Shown here piece by piece: positions 32,557 through 46,846 of a stretch of 64,000 bases of DNA. The stretch lies in NCBI GenBank assembly GCA_030141605.1, contig JAQGDQ010000177.1, positions 1 to 64,000 of the forward strand, written 5' to 3'. The DNA comes from Tubiluchus corallicola (Eukaryota; Priapulida; Priapulimorpha; Priapulimorphida; Tubiluchidae). The notes beneath the pieces were generated by a model. It was not told the origin of the DNA. It searched no databases and saw nothing but the letters and a program-made list of their open reading frames with translations. The position numbers were made by a program, and so were the translations under genes. How positions within the stretch are numbered: the stretch's first letter is position 1; each line of letters opens with the position of its first letter.

Positions 32557-35500
32557 TTAGAAAAGTAGATCACTAGTCGGAGACTCGGAAAAAGCAATGT
32601 CTTTATCATCAGGTTTGATCCAGTCTTCATTCTGCTCTTCCTGGGTAGACTGAGATTCGACTACTTTCACGTCTGGCGTAGGAATACCTTGTCCAAGCTG
32701 GTACTCTTGGTGTAGCTTTGTCGGAGAGTAGTGGCCTAGCCCTGCAACAACAAAAGAGTTCACAATTATGTGCAAACTCACTATATGCAGGTAATTTCCT
32801 ATAAGCCTATTATGTAAAGAGGTTGAGAATTATTTAATTTAAGCTACAACGAAATCTATAAGCCCGCTACAACCAGAGAGGCAGAGACCAAAAATAAGCA
32901 TACAAGAAATCAAATGGTACACATACAGTACACAAAACAACAACAATCATCTAATGAAATTTGATATCTGGTAAATGTTGAGGACATTCTTTGCTATGAG
33001 TCATACCTAGCTGTGAATCATTAATAACCAGACACGGAACACAATCAACGCTGGCGGGGCAGGGAAAGTCTCAAGCTAAAAGCTGAGTTAAAGCTGAGTC
33101 AATATTAAGACTTCGATTTTTTATAAACCGCAAGGCAGAAAATGCGACTGGCTGAAAATAAAGATTGTGCTGCGTGCTGTAGTGCAAGAGCAGGAAACTT
33201 GTAGCTATAGAGTTAGACGCTGAGATACAAGACTAAGCCCAGAGCTGCAGCTTGCTAGTCCAAATCTGTCTAACATTTCACTGTAGTTTGTAATAATTCG
33301 TTGTGGCGCCATTCAAAAACATGTCAATTTTCATTAAACCAGCTAAATATTACTATTATATTTTATTGGGTAATTAACATTGACACAATACATACGCTGT
33401 GAGTTGTAAGGCTGCAACTCAAATGCTACCAAGCATTTAAACGCTATTGCAAACTGTTCTTTATACTGATTTTTGTCACATACGTAATTGTTACGTAATC
33501 TTTATGGCATTATGTAAGTTGATACTTTAAATTTTAGGATAATTCAGCTTTAGAATTTATCATTGTAATGATGAAGGTAATAGCGATGATAATGTAAATA
33601 GTAATAATGATAATATATGTGACCCTATAAAATATACACTACGTTAGTAACAACACGATACAAGTTAAATTCAATAATTTAAACTAAAGACAAAACATCA
33701 AACTTTGAAGTATAGACCCAATGGTATAACAATAATATACATAAACACAAATTTAAGGTAGTTACATACACATAGGATTTGATTTACATAAACGATGTTA
33801 GTTACATATGTAGTTCGTTTTTTTTATTTCCAATAATTACATCCTGGAACTGAAACATGTTAAAACAAAATCACAAGCAATTTAAAGAATTTTAGAATCG
33901 CTTGAGCCTAATAATAATAATTTTAGTTTGTCATCATCTGATAAGTAAGTAAAATTTGGTGTAGAACTTATTTCTGTATAAAGGATGTTTCTTAGCTATT
34001 AATATCTAAAACAGTGTAAAAGCATGTCTACAGTGTACTTCGTCTTCTATTTCTTGTTTGTTTGGGTCGCATTGTGGCTGCAAATAATTCTCTAAGTTTA
34101 TAGCTTTCTTTAACTTTGCAGTAATTTCTTAATTTGTTTCTGTCATTGTTATTAATGCTGTGCGTGCTGCTATTAATAACTTCCTTCCACTTTTCGAGAT
34201 ACATATTTTGTAGTTTCTGTTTAACACAGTGTAATAAGTGTTTGTTGCTTACAGTTTCTTGATGTTTCCATACATGTTCGAAACCTGTTAAGCTTAAAAC
34301 ACCTTTCACAAATTTTGCTCAGCTCAAAAAATCTGTATGATTAGTGATGTGTTAGGTCTGTTAATTATTTGTAGCCAATGACTTATTACATTAAGTATTA
34401 TGTCTATTCCTAAACAGTACTGTGAAGTTCAGCTCGTGCTGCGTTTTTCACTTATTTATTATTAACGTTTAGTATATATCTGCACAATTTTACGTTGAGG
34501 TCTTCAGTACTTATTTTGCCATTTACATTTGACAGGTTAGACTGTAAAAAGTGTTGAACATTTGCACTGTATGGTCATCAAACTGCGCTGCCATAAAGTG
34601 ATATAGGTTTAATGAGGGAATTAAATAGATTTATAGTTATTTTAGGTGGCAAATTATAGTTCATTAGTTCAGTTTTTATTATGTATGAAAATTTTAGGCC
34701 TTTGTCTTTTAATTCTTGCATTGACTGCTTAAAATATCCATAGTTGTAAAACTTTACTAGGAGGTAATTGTATAACAATACAATGACTACTGTAATTTGA
34801 TTCAAACAATTCAAACATGACTACTGTAATTTGTTTTGATCTGCATTGATAAGTTTGATTAAAGGGTATTCTGCCAGTTTTATTAAAAATGATAACTTCT
34901 GTCTCGTTTGCGTTTATTGTAACATTCCATTTGAAACAATAGTTTGCGAGTATTTTAAGTGAGTTTTTAATGTGTCGTTATGCCGATTCGGGAAATCGTT
35001 CAAAGATAACGAGAATGGTGTTGAACTCAATACACGCCCTTGTTTTACCACATAAGTACCTCAAAAAATTATCTGTACAACCATTTAGCGGTGTTATTGA
35101 GTATTTGACTTTTTCAGTATATACTGAAATATACCTGTATGCTGTATATACCTTTCTCAATGAGAAGCCAGGTCCAAGACAAACGCAGATGTACCAACTC
35201 TCACACATTAGGCGTGTATCGCGCGCATTTTAAGTTTTTCACACGCACGCACGCATCAAATTTCAATTCACACGCATTCGGCAGGTTCACAAACAAGTTT
35301 GCAAATCGCGTGGCTTCCTTTGCCACATTAGTACGAGCCACAACACAATTAATAGCAATACTTCCAATAATACAGTAGCATTCATAAGTCTCACAATAAA
35401 CAGTACTGCAAATATTGAAATTAAGAAGTTTTGGATGCTATTGAGCTTTTCTTGTGTACAAAAGAACATGATAATAAAGCGTAGTGAACTGCAATTACAG

Positions 35501-38500
35501 CATAAGAAATCTCGATTAGTAGTACTCAAAAATTATCTTAATTTTTGTCCTAATTTTTGATAATTTGATTGCGATACCCAAAAAAGGAAAAATTTCTGCA
35601 GCACAATTGTCATATGAACCCCTCTGAGAGATGACCCCCGGGCTTACTATGTTTCATTCTGATTTTTATATGAAGCGGTTGGCAGGTCTGGAAACGTGTC
35701 AGTGTGCGACTGTGAGTTAACTGCAACAGTATGTAAGCAATGTATTCAGTTCACGTAGGACATGCATGGGAAGTTGGACATACATGTCAAATTACCAGAA
35801 GCAGAATTCTTTCTCATAAAATACAGAAATTCTTTCTCACAAAATAGAGAAATCAAGTACCAAAATTAGGGAAGACTCTCCAACTGTTCACAAGCTCAAA
35901 GGAACGAAAAAAGAGAGGCCTTCTCCTCCCTAGTTCAGCGGAAAATTTTCCTCCTGGCCGGCTATTTACCAAACTCACAAGTGGTGATAAATTACTCTTC
36001 AAACCGGTATCTCAAGTCTAGACTTGACATTGTCAATAATCTCAGTACCTATAAATAATTGTCAAAACCCTCTCAAAAAGGGAAGGTCAAGAGTCGAAAG
36101 AACATAGAACCATTAAACCTTACAGCAAATGGCATGTAGCTATTTTGAGACCGTACACTAAACGTGAGCAAAGGCTGTTCCAAGGATTTTCACACATTGC
36201 TGGAGCGGAATTTTGAGATACACGTACTAATAAACAAATGTGAAACAGTTCACAAACTTGGAAAACTCATATAACAATGTTTACTTAACAGTCAGTCACC
36301 AAAAACACGGCGAACCAAACCTTGCCACTATGTTACAAAGTTACGTTTTGTGTTTAAAGGAGTAGAATTATGTATAGTTTCTTTTTCATCAAAAACAGAA
36401 ATTTACTGGAATTTATTAATTACCGGTGGAAGTCCAGCTACGGTCATTTCACACAACATTTATTGCGCATGCCCACCGTGCCACCACAGATCAAGTCGAC
36501 TTCATGTGAACAACGCAATCAACAACTATAAGCTTAAAACTTCCTTAAAGTCAGGAAAGGGAACACTGGACAAAGATGAATGTTAACCTTTATTATGCAG
36601 AAAACTCGACAATATCTTGACGATAAAGATTTCAGTGAAATGTGGATTACAAAACTAATATAGGGAAGCCCAAGGGGCGCTTGAGATCTGATACGAATTA
36701 ACCAGACTGGTCCACTTTATCTTGTCTTGAGCGTACTTGTCTTCGTTATGATCTAGAAACGTCTGAACGCCTTATTACACATTTTCCATTTTAATTATTT
36801 TATGCGGAAATTTACAGAATATGACAGTCCTGAACAAAACGTAGCGAATTTAGATGTAAAAATGTTTGCAGGCAGTCTAGCCTTGGGAGAGACATGAGCC
36901 ACAAATTTAATTGATTGTTTATATGACGATCGTCTTGGCGTGCAGAAGTTTAATGCCCTCATTCCGAAGTTTATTAGCCTCTCTGTTAAGCGTGTTTACA
37001 AGTCTTCAAAACTGTCAATCATTTTTGCAATTAGTGCCGAATTGATGCTACATTTGAATCAAAGATTAAGAATGACGAGAAAGCTACTTAATTTTATTCA
37101 GCTAAAAACGTCTACTCTCTTGCTCTTTACCGCTTTATTAGCAGCTGACTAAACTCAAAATATTGCTTAAAGCGTGATTACAATAATTTGCTTTCATCTT
37201 ACGAGACAGCTCTAAGGATGTAGCTTTAGGAGGCTGACAGTTGACTCACCATGTATTGTATACCACTTATTCTAAAGAGCTGACTACCCGAGTGGTCACG
37301 ACATACACTTCGCGACAGAAGTTAAGCAACGCACAGGCTGATCAGTGAATGGCTCGCAACTGCCTGGGTTTAATACTCACTCACAATATGGTTTCATTCG
37401 CGATACTGATACTGGTTACCTTCTGAGGGAGGAAGAACGATCATGTACATTACAGACACCTCCGTCAGTCTTAGTCTCATCTTAGAATGTCACATACTCC
37501 GAAATGAGCTAGATTCTGGTCTAGCCACAAACATGATAGATTGAGTTGACCCTGTTGTTGAATGTGGAATTCAGGCTTACAGTGTGCTGAGGTGTATGCA
37601 AACCACCAAATATGCAGTATGACGCCAAATTAATGTACAACATTACCAGAACACGTGACTAATAAATATGTATGGGGCCCCAGTATTATGAATAACTTAA
37701 CTCAACCCTGTACCTGCAGATCCCACAGGAACAGTCTTTAAGCTGCTCTGCTTGATACTTTCAGGAACCTCAGCATCTCCATTAACCAGGCCATTACTGT
37801 CGCTGTTGCCAACATCATGATCATCAACACAATGGTGCTGCTCGTCCGCTTGAGCAAGAAGACTCTGCTCGGATGGATACTCATAGTGATCGGGCGTGTT
37901 GGCACTGAATTTTATTCGTAGCTGAAAATGATAATAAATTAGTGAGTATGGTAATTTCATAGTATACCGCCATGTGTAACCTTGCATGCTTGTATTCTGA
38001 TAATGGTGTTCGCAATAAATGATCAGCATTGTTGACTATGCATAAACATAATGATTATGAGCCATAAAAAATACGAATTCCGTCAGTAAAATTGCTTGTT
38101 AAATATGGGCTGTTATACAACAAAGAACAGATGGATGTTGGTCAATGAATTTACGGGTATAAAGTACACCTGTTGATGCAATAACAGTTAAATGACAATA
38201 CAATAATGCCCGCTCTCAAACGTTCTTCCTATTTGAGTGCACAGAAGTTTTCAAGGTGTAAGTAATCCTTTTTATGAGGATTTAGTTTAGTAAAAAACTG
38301 TGTAGCAACAGTAAGTATCTTTATTTAATCACTTTTTTACAAGAAAAACACAGAGCATGAAACTTAATACGAATCCATTTTTGTTTGGTCAGCTGGTCAA
38401 GAACAAAAACGTTGCAACCTCGTGTCTCTAAAAGGAAGACTAATTAATCGTCATTCTCATTTAAACTAGGTTCACGGTCACTTGGTAGAATGATTCCCTT

Positions 38501-41500
38501 TCCTACATCGGCCCAGACGGTAGTGTCATTAACGAAGTTTCGTTAAAAAAACAATGCATATGTTACAGGAAGTGCATAAAATTTAGACATTTTACAAAAA
38601 TTCCTAGGTATTTCACATAATACCTATAAATTTTGCGAAAAGTGTGAAATAAATGTTTTTGTTGCTGCATTTTGACACTTTACCGAGACTCGATCTTTGT
38701 ATAATATCAATACACAATGTAAAAAATGGCTTACACCATTTAAAACCAAAATAAATCGTGTTAAATCAACTTTCCAAGATTTTTCTGTACAATATCCTGG
38801 CATCATGTTGAATGCATAAAACAGCTAGTCAATGTATTAATTAAACAAGAAGTGCAAGTAAACAGGTGAATTAATTGTCTTACTGGCATCCAAAAATTTT
38901 TTTATAGAAAATAACCGAGTGGCAATAATTAAATAGTATAGTAGTGTCGATTTTAGAATAATTATGAGATTGTGCAAAATATATACGGGTAGCACAAAGT
39001 ATATCAAACAGTTCACTTTCCAAGGTGCTATGTGATTGCTTTTTCGTTGGAATAAACAAAACATCATAGGCCATAATGAGGAGACTGCTTTTTTGCTCTG
39101 ATGTTGAAGCCATTTACATGATTAATTGTTGGGAGTCCTTGGTATTTTTCATCACTTGTATTTCCGCACCAACCTGCACATGAAACACAATTAGGATTGA
39201 CGTGCTAATGTCCTTAAATCTGAAATTCCTTTTTAATTAACGATTTCTATAAGAAAATCATGGGATGTGTTTACTCTGTTGTCATGATCCGTTTTTCATT
39301 AAAAATTAGAATATGCATCGTGGAGACAGATCCATTCATACATCAGAATGAAAGAAACTCTCCCTCTAACTATGTAACAATGTACAAGGCAGATCCATTT
39401 AATGGACATATTTGAGGGCTGTATTGGGCCCTGTAACGATCTATGAAATAAGTATATAGTACTGTCCAGGCAACATGGTCTAAAGGTTCTACACTGAAAA
39501 CTGTGCCCTCTCTGTATATTCATAGTCTCTCTATAGGTATATCTTATAACTTCCATAAAACAAACAGTTGATAACTATTATTTCTCTTAAAGTTACTGAT
39601 TTAAATTTCATCTCGCAATGTTTAGCTATGCAAATCTGATAACCATGATTCAAGTTAAATTTTATCTTGCAAATGTTGTTTTTCTGAACATTAAAATATT
39701 CTCTTTTCTCTTTTGTGTTTTGGACCATATATAATTATGTCTAATGTTTGCTATATTTAGGAACGACTGGTTTTTGTTTTTTGCTCTTGTTGTATTTTTG
39801 TTTTTTAGTATTTATGGACGTTTATGTATTTTTTAATAGTTGTGTTCTGCTGTCATTAGCGTCTTTTTGTTTACTTGTCTTTTTGAGAAGGGTGGTTGAC
39901 TGGCTAACCTTTGGTTTTTCGCCACCCTTTCTGCCATGTTCATTTGTATTTTTGTATATTTTATTGCTAATTTAATGTAAATATATGGAGAAAATAAAAA
40001 ATACTTACTTACTTACTCTGCCCTGTGACAAATTTTAAAGATAAATGTGACAAGAACAACAATCACCAACATGTCACACGCTTAATTTTGTACCAATTCA
40101 AAAATACAACACTTTACTCCAGGCAGTAGCTGTGAATGAAACAATCATGCAAACCGAACGTTTGCTTAAAATGCTAGTTACATTTTTTCACAAAAAAATT
40201 TGCAAATACGTAAAACGCCCATTTTCTGGAACAAAACTGGCATTATATAAAATGCCTTGGAAAATTTCATCAAAATATTTTATCCTTTGTTTAATGTTCA
40301 TACTGCCTAAAATTTATTCAACATTTTATAAAATGAATACTAAATAGAATAAACAAAAGACTTATACACTGTGCTTAATAAAACTTTTGTCAAGAGATGC
40401 CCAGGAAAAGGGAAGCAGAAATTATTTCAACATTTGACCTGGTTTGTTTTGGTATGCCATAAAATATCTAGGTATTTTATAGAATGCCCGGTTTCATATC
40501 TTTGCCTGTAACACATACATAAATATTGTATACAACGTTGTAATTTACGCGCTTTCTTATACATGTAAGCTCTTTAAAGGGCGAAATAAAATTAATTATA
40601 AATTTCATTACGTTTATTATAAAGACAAAAATTAGTTCTTTACGTTCACAGATGCAAAACAATGCTTGATTGCGTAAAAAATACATAAGTGCACGGCTTT
40701 TGTGTTCGCGTCACGAAATGATTATTTTCTGGTCGAATAAGCCTACAAACAATATAGTGATGACGTCGACATCAACACTAAAGGAAAGCAGGATGATTTT
40801 TCATACACTACCCCATTTTCAAGTCCGATAAAAATATAAATTTTTTAACACAATTAATACTGCAAAAGCGTTTCTGATAAATAAATAATTGATTAAAATC
40901 TTAATTAACGGCGGGCGAGCCCAACTATTGATGACATCAAAAACTAACATAATTTTCAGAAGCAAAAATATTCCACGAGGGTGATCCACGTATTTGCGAA
41001 AGTGAATATTGAGGTACAGCGCTACTGAAAGATATTCAGTGTGTTATACTAAAACTAGGCAAGTTTTAAGATACAAATTTAAATTTGAAAACTACCGCTA
41101 AACTCTTTCATGAGCTATCGAACGTGCGTAGTTCGTCAGAAACTAACACATCTGAACTGAGAAGTACAACACCTGTTTTTCTGTAATGTGTTTCCAAGAT
41201 GCAGGCGCTAGTGTCCGTCTAACCAGCGAATGGCGAAATGCATGTAACAGCGAAAAGCTAGTGGCGCGAACGCGAAATTGGGTTCGTGTGGTAATAATTC
41301 TTTCACGTAAGTCATTTTTGAAAAAATAGTGTGTCCCCTTTCAATATTTCAAAGAGTAGATTATTTTGACCTACAGTTTAAGATTGGGTTCGGTTTTGCG
41401 TTAAGAAATTTAACTTCATTTCTAAACGCTACAGGATACAGTATACTTCATTGCGTATACCATAGAACTGGTTTTTCTCTAGCGTTAATAAAATCAAAAT

Positions 41501-42227
41501 GCGAATCTAACAAGCGTTTAAATTTCCGTTTTAACTATTCGCTGGCGATTAATGATGCGGTAAAATATTTCAGCACCGTTGTATTTAAACCAACAATAAG
41601 AAGTAATTATTGCGATTAGTTTAACAACAGAGTTTTTTTATAACTCGCAAAACTGCAAATACATAAATCAACGGAGCGAGTAATCCAGATGCCCTTATTC
41701 CATTTGGAGAAATGTTAGTCTTTTTTTACAAATTATTTGCCGCTAACTATCGACTGATTGAGCAGAGTAGGCTTATTTTGTGAGGTTTTTTACGATTTGG
41801 GTCACACTGTTCATAATTCCGCGGAAACGCAATGTTTATTCACTGAACTGCAAAGCCGTCATTATTAATCAAACAACAAAGATCGTGACAATATCGACCC
41901 GATGACCTGAAGTAAATTAATAAATCAACACACAGGTGAAGAGTTACCTATGCAAACGTGACTCATAATAAACATGAAGGTTGAAAACAGATAACTAGGC
42001 TAGTAACATCTGTTCTTCTCGGCTAGACCACACAAACATAATTAAAAGTATTATGCCTCATAAACTAGTAATGTATTATTACTATTGACATTTGAAATGA
42101 ACCGACAATTATGAAACCAAACTTGGTCAAAATTCAAAAGGCCAGACTACAAAAATTAAAAAAAATTATTTTCAAAGGTATACGTGGCTGAGGTTTAGTC
42201 GTAAATAATATTAGGTATAATATAATA

Positions 42228-42258
<31 letters not shown>

Positions 42259-45200
42259 GAGTAATAATATAACAACAACAACAACAGCAGCAACAGCAAC
42301 AACAACAATAATATTAATAATAATAATAAATATAATAATAATAATAATAACATCAGCTAACATCATATGGTAATGTTAAGTTACTTCCCGTTTCAACAAG
42401 TGACGCGGCGTTACAAGAGTTAATTAACCGTAGTTCCTTTGCGTACATCCTGAACTAACAATCTACTTACTGACTTACACAATTACACAAGTTTACAATG
42501 CTTACTAACAGTCTATACTTACTGACTTACACATTTACGGGCGTTTACAATGCTTACTATACAGCTTCTAAAATGCTTTTCAGAAAGCTAAAGAGTGACG
42601 CCAGAGACTGGCAGTAGGCAGCAGCTAAATGTTTTAAGTTTGTATATAAAAACTCTATCTAAATAGGGCCAGTTTAGCTCAAACGGGAACAATTTGCTTA
42701 GCGAAGCCTGCAATTATAATATAAACTAATCAATCATTAATATAAAAACATTTAACATTCTTTAATTTTTCCGAAACATCCACGTTTAAGTCATACTAAA
42801 TGTCACATTTAAAGCCCAGTGCTACACAAAGGGATTTAAGTCAGCTATAACAACAACAATAATAATTCAATTCAAAAAATTTATATGTCCCTTTGTTTTA
42901 CATAATGTAGTATATTACATAATCGTTGATTAGCAAATGAAACTAGAAACGGAGTGGCGAAATAATAATAATTTTGTATAGGACATAAACCTCAGGGCAA
43001 ACATCAAAAATAACTTAGCATTAAATTTCCATGTTTATTATTAACTACATGATATTAAATCCATGTGCTTGGTCGAAGAACCAACGTGGCCGGAAACTGA
43101 ATTTAAGACCACCCAATTGAGTATTAAGTTGCCCCAACTGCCAACAAGAATATAGCAGGTGGTACAAGGAATAGTTTGGTGAAATATCATTAATTTTTTT
43201 TAACTATTTTTGATCAAATTTTCAAAAATACACTTCACATAAATGGCGTATCCTAGCTTTAAACCATGAAACTTAATTGAGGTCAGCATCTAACTGTGAT
43301 CAGGAATCGGCACAATATTAATATATTCACATTCTAAAAGCCTTGCGACTATGGTAAAGTGATGTTAATCATTTGTGGTAAATGTACCCCCCATGATCAC
43401 GATAATTCATCTTGACATTCGACCTTAACAGATTTGCCAAAAATGTAATGATTCCTGGCGTAAAAGTGTAAAACTAAAAAGAAAAGATAATGTAGGATTA
43501 AGTAGTAAAGAGGCATTAAGAGACGAATCATCTGAGACACTGATTGTTGTGCAATTTAGGCAATTAATCATATGAAATTAAGAGACCTTGACCTTGACCT
43601 TATTGGATATGTGAAGTTTGTTACATTTTTAAAGCAGCGTTAAAAAACTTCACTTGTTTGTGTGTCAAATTTTCTACAATCGTCTTGTTGAAGCATGCTG
43701 TTTTGCATTAAACGACTAATGTAAAACTATAGAAATTAGAAAAGCTTCAATGTGAATATTAAATGTGCCATACAATTCTCATTATAATTATGACAATTAC
43801 AACTGCCACACCGAAATCGTTTGTAGATTTATTTTTCCCACATACTGTCATATTGGAAACATAATGCAATACAGTCTAAAGAGCATATTAATGTCAGTTA
43901 TGCAAACATTAGGTGGAAATGTAAGTAACTAGATGATGATGCAAATGAAATACTCGAGATACTACTTTACGTATGAACTGAATTGAAGTACTGATCACAT
44001 GTTAAATAACAACAGCTTTTAACTCTTATATAAGTTCCCACAACATTACCTGTTGATGACAGAATTTTCGTGTTTTTTGTGCATGCTTGCTTTTTATGCA
44101 CCAATCTAACTCATCATAAAGATTCCAAGATGTTTAAAAATAACGTCAAGTTATCAAAAATTCAAAATATAATACTGTTCATTAGAAAACTTACATTTTT
44201 GTTTCGTTCCCGTATTAAAGATGACTTTCCGTTGATTACGATATTGTCCCCAATGAACTCGACCACCAATGAGTCATCATAAATTGCATTATTATCATCT
44301 TCCTTGTCCTCTGTCAGGGTGGAAAATATGACGTTGCCGAAAGAACTCTGTATCATATAGATGGCTGACTCCCTGTCCGATTCTGTGCAAACCTCATCAA
44401 TGTTTGACACGGGAATGTCATCGTCCTGTATTAAGCAGTTTGGTGATGAGTCATCCAATTCAGTTTGCGGTGGTAGTGAAGATGGAATTTCGGGAGGTTC
44501 GTCATAGCTAACTATGTGCACAAAATTAGACTTATGATCATTCTGGACTAACATATTGTAAGACTCTTCGCTGTTTTCTGAATCACTGCAGACGTCGTCA
44601 ATATTAGTAACTGGTAATGGCGATTCACAACGAGACGCTTCATCAAGGTACTCTGTATTGGTGTGTTCGAAATTTCTGCCTTGATTACTTTCGCAATCAA
44701 GTGCTGGATGACTCGGCAGACTGTTCCTGTTTACAACAGCATTTTGGAAATTTGGACTGAGTTCATTATCTGATGAATCCAGTTGTTTGACTTCAGTGGA
44801 TACTTCCATCTTAATACCAGGGATATGAAGATTACTCCTGTCGCCACTGCCCAACTTTGATAAGGAATCATCAGCTGAACTAAATATGACATTTCCCCTA
44901 TCCATATCATCATTCTGAGTCATTATTGACAAGCGTGGCTTTGGCGTTGGCGCGCTCATCTTCTTACCATCAGTGCTTGAGATATCAACTCCTCCAGCTC
45001 TCTCAACAATATCGTCAAAGGTATTGCTGACAATTGGGGCTACAACTGCTGATTTTAATGAATCGCTTTCAGAGCTAACAGGCTCTAAACTTATTTCTTT
45101 ACCTACAGATTGACTAGTAGTGCATGAATCAGCAGTGGCTTCACTGGCAGCATCATCCAGGCTTACAGCCACTTCCTCAGATTCTTCTTTATACTGAAGC

Positions 45201-46846
45201 TGCCCAACAGACACCCATTCAGAATCTTCTTTTCTTTCCGCTTCCTGTTGATGTTTGACATCAGCAGATGGACTGATTAAAGTATTATCTATGTGGGCAC
45301 ATTTTTTACGAGGTTGAGCAATTTTACTTGGCTTCACCAATTCCTCTTCTAACACTTTTGGTTCCTTATCATTTATTTTTGCGATCTCGTGCTTATTTGC
45401 TAGACTAGACCTGATCATTGCTGTTTCTGTTTCTTCGTGTGCTTTCTTTATTTTATCTTCTAATAGTCTTAATTTATTGTCAGTATCTACAGAACTGTGC
45501 TTATTAACTGCTTTTGAATAGGTGGCATTTACTGTCATTTTATGAGCAAATGTCACAGCACCTCCCAAATGCTCATCTAATTTAGTTTTCAATACTTTGG
45601 TGCTTTTAACAATTTCTTCTGGTTTAGGTGACACCTTCACATCCATTTTTGTGTTCATAGCTTCTGAACAATGTTGCTGTTTTTCCATCTCTAATTTAGA
45701 AGTTTTTTCTTTGTTTTTATCTACATCACATTTTTCAGAAATTATTTCACATGTGAGTACTTCATCAGGAGGTGTAATGGCTTCAGGTTTAAGTTTAACA
45801 TTCGAATGTCGCTTACTATCTATCTTATGCCAGCTCGGTTTACTAGGAGACAGTTTTGTATCCACTTCATCAACGAGAATCTTTCGACACCTAACAGGCC
45901 CTTCAGCATTGAGTTTTTGTTCAAACAGTTTCCACAGAGATGCCACTGTGTTGGGTTTTGGAAGTTCCTCAGCGATCATTTCTCTGTACTGCAGACTTGG
46001 GGTAATTATTGGTTCTGGACATGGGGGTGGTGGTTCTTTCTTTTCAAAAGTGCTAACATTTTCTATTATAACCATATTTTCTCTCACCAAAAGCGGATCG
46101 CTGAAAGCATCTACGATAGATGAAGCATTGGAATGAGAATCAAAATTTATAACTGGTTGCTCCAAATCATCATCTGCTGTTAGGTCTTCACAGCTGTTCG
46201 ATTTTCGATGTTCGCTCGAGCTGTAATTGTTTGAATCTGTATCTAAATTTAGCAAATCACTCATTGAAGAAAATTTATTGCGTAGTTTACTAACAAAGCC
46301 AGGTTTAAACACCATTTCATATTCCTGTTCTGCCTCTGGTAGATCACTAGGTGTATTCGCTAAAATTGCATCACCACACTGTTCTTGTTCTACACTGTAA
46401 CCTTCTGTACTTGATTCACTCACACTTAATTTGCCTGGAACTGATCGACTTCTAGCAAATGGCAACCGACTAAAACTGAGTTTCCCCATTTCACGTTCAC
46501 TTTTAATCCACGGATTTTCTTCAAAAGGCAGTATATGCTCTTCTTCTGGCGAATTCTCTTTTGCTTTCAAAACTTTATCCTCGGAGGTAGTTTTTTCAGT
46601 GAACAAGGTTTTAACGTCTTCTTTTTTCATCGGTGCTCTTTTTTCTTGCTTGGCACTTATTGTTTTCGTATTACATAACTTATTGCTAACTATATCGCTA
46701 TGTTTTTCCGTACACTGACTTTTCTTCTTCAATACTATATCTCTTTTCCAACTAGGCAATTCTGCCAGTTTACTGGGGTCAAGCCCAGCCGCCTTCTGTC
46801 GACGTTTCCTGTCTAGCACAGTCTGCTTCCACTCCGGAACGGACAT
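32557..46846 (-). CDS. Phostensin/taperin-family protein (PP1-binding adaptor), three exons
   Basis: Exons (minus strand) are 46846-44195, 37921-37714 and 32741-32557, with phases 0 and 1 and donors GTAAGT and GTACAG, giving 1014 residues. The N-terminus has two repeats of the family's P-x-WK pattern, VPEWKQTVLDRKR (residues 3-15) and LPSWKRDIVLKKK (30-42), as in phostensin and taperin, which bind actin and protein phosphatase 1. Exon 2 opens with RIKF (886-889), a standard RVxF docking motif for PP1, followed by YEYPSE (897-902). Exon 3 encodes the last 61 residues (YSPTKLHQEYQLGQG) and an acidic end. The middle is long, charged and apparently disordered, with GFVSKLRNKF and SLWKLFEQKL as conserved-looking islands and a duplicated NID.VC motif near the end of exon 1. 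The protein is longer than vertebrate phostensin or taperin. The start has a good context (ACAATGT). Actin binding is inferred. Confidence 0.8.
33355..33790. repeat. Interspersed repeat, family B, copy 2
   Basis: Same-orientation relative of 11385-11620, sharing TTATTGGGTAAT, AAACTAAAGACAAAACATCA (AAACCAAAGACACAACATCA in copy 1) and ATATACATAAACACAAAT. It carries an extra AT-rich middle. It lies in the last intron of the phostensin-like gene. Confidence 0.65.
34028..34960 (-). mobile_element. Non-LTR retrotransposon fragment, RT C-terminal part
   Basis: Read on the minus strand from 34960: NVTINANETEVIIFNK, then YNYGYFKQSMQELKDKGLKF, NLPPKITINLFNSLIKPI and LYGSAV. These are the typical wording downstream of the RT active site in CR1/L2-like LINEs. 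A later frame (34309-34028) reads WKHQETVSNKHLLHCVKQKL, as in their C-terminal tails. Stops and frameshifts separate the parts. It lies in the last intron of the phostensin-like gene. Confidence 0.75.
34961..37270. other. Intron sequence without recognised genes
   Basis: No exon or known repeat is identified. 35228-35290 has CACGCACGCACGCAT-like simple sequence. 35800-35850 has two short direct copies of AGAAATTCTTTCTCA. Open frames of up to 87 codons on both strands look like chance. Confidence 0.4.
37275..37500 (+). repeat. SINE-like element with 5S/tRNA-type promoter features
   Basis: AGAAGTTAAGCAACGCACAG followed by GCTGATCAGTGAATGG, then GCCTGGGTTTAATACTC, resemble worn internal-promoter segments of 5S rRNA (AAGTTAAGCA..., CCTGG.TAGTA..TGG) and a tRNA-like B box. 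The end is not defined. It is an intronic relic; no functional RNA gene is claimed. Confidence 0.45.
39745..40020 (+). repeat. LINE 3' end with (ACTT)n tail
   Basis: A T-rich stretch with GGGTGGTTGACTGGC and CCACCCTTTC ends in GGAGAAAATAAAAAATACTT followed by ACTTACTTAC. A tetranucleotide tail is usual for non-LTR elements of the CR1/RTE kind. No RT part is attached. It lies in the first intron of the phostensin-like gene. Confidence 0.55.
40811..41399. repeat. Interspersed repeat, family A, copy 2
   Basis: Inverted relative of 9380-9936, matching along nearly the full length with substitutions and small gaps. No coding or terminal structure is recognised. It lies in the first intron of the phostensin-like gene. 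Confidence 0.8.
42220..42350. repeat. (TAA)n and (AAC)n microsatellites
   Basis: TAA/TGA runs, then AAC/AGC runs, then TAA runs again, in the first intron of the phostensin-like gene. 42351-44194 shows no further exon or recognised repeat. Confidence 0.92.

Noticed and set aside
45597-46136. 179-codon plus-strand frame opposite the phostensin-like exon
   Set aside because: It is a shadow of a strongly coding minus-strand exon; its product is low-complexity Ser/Phe and has no support.
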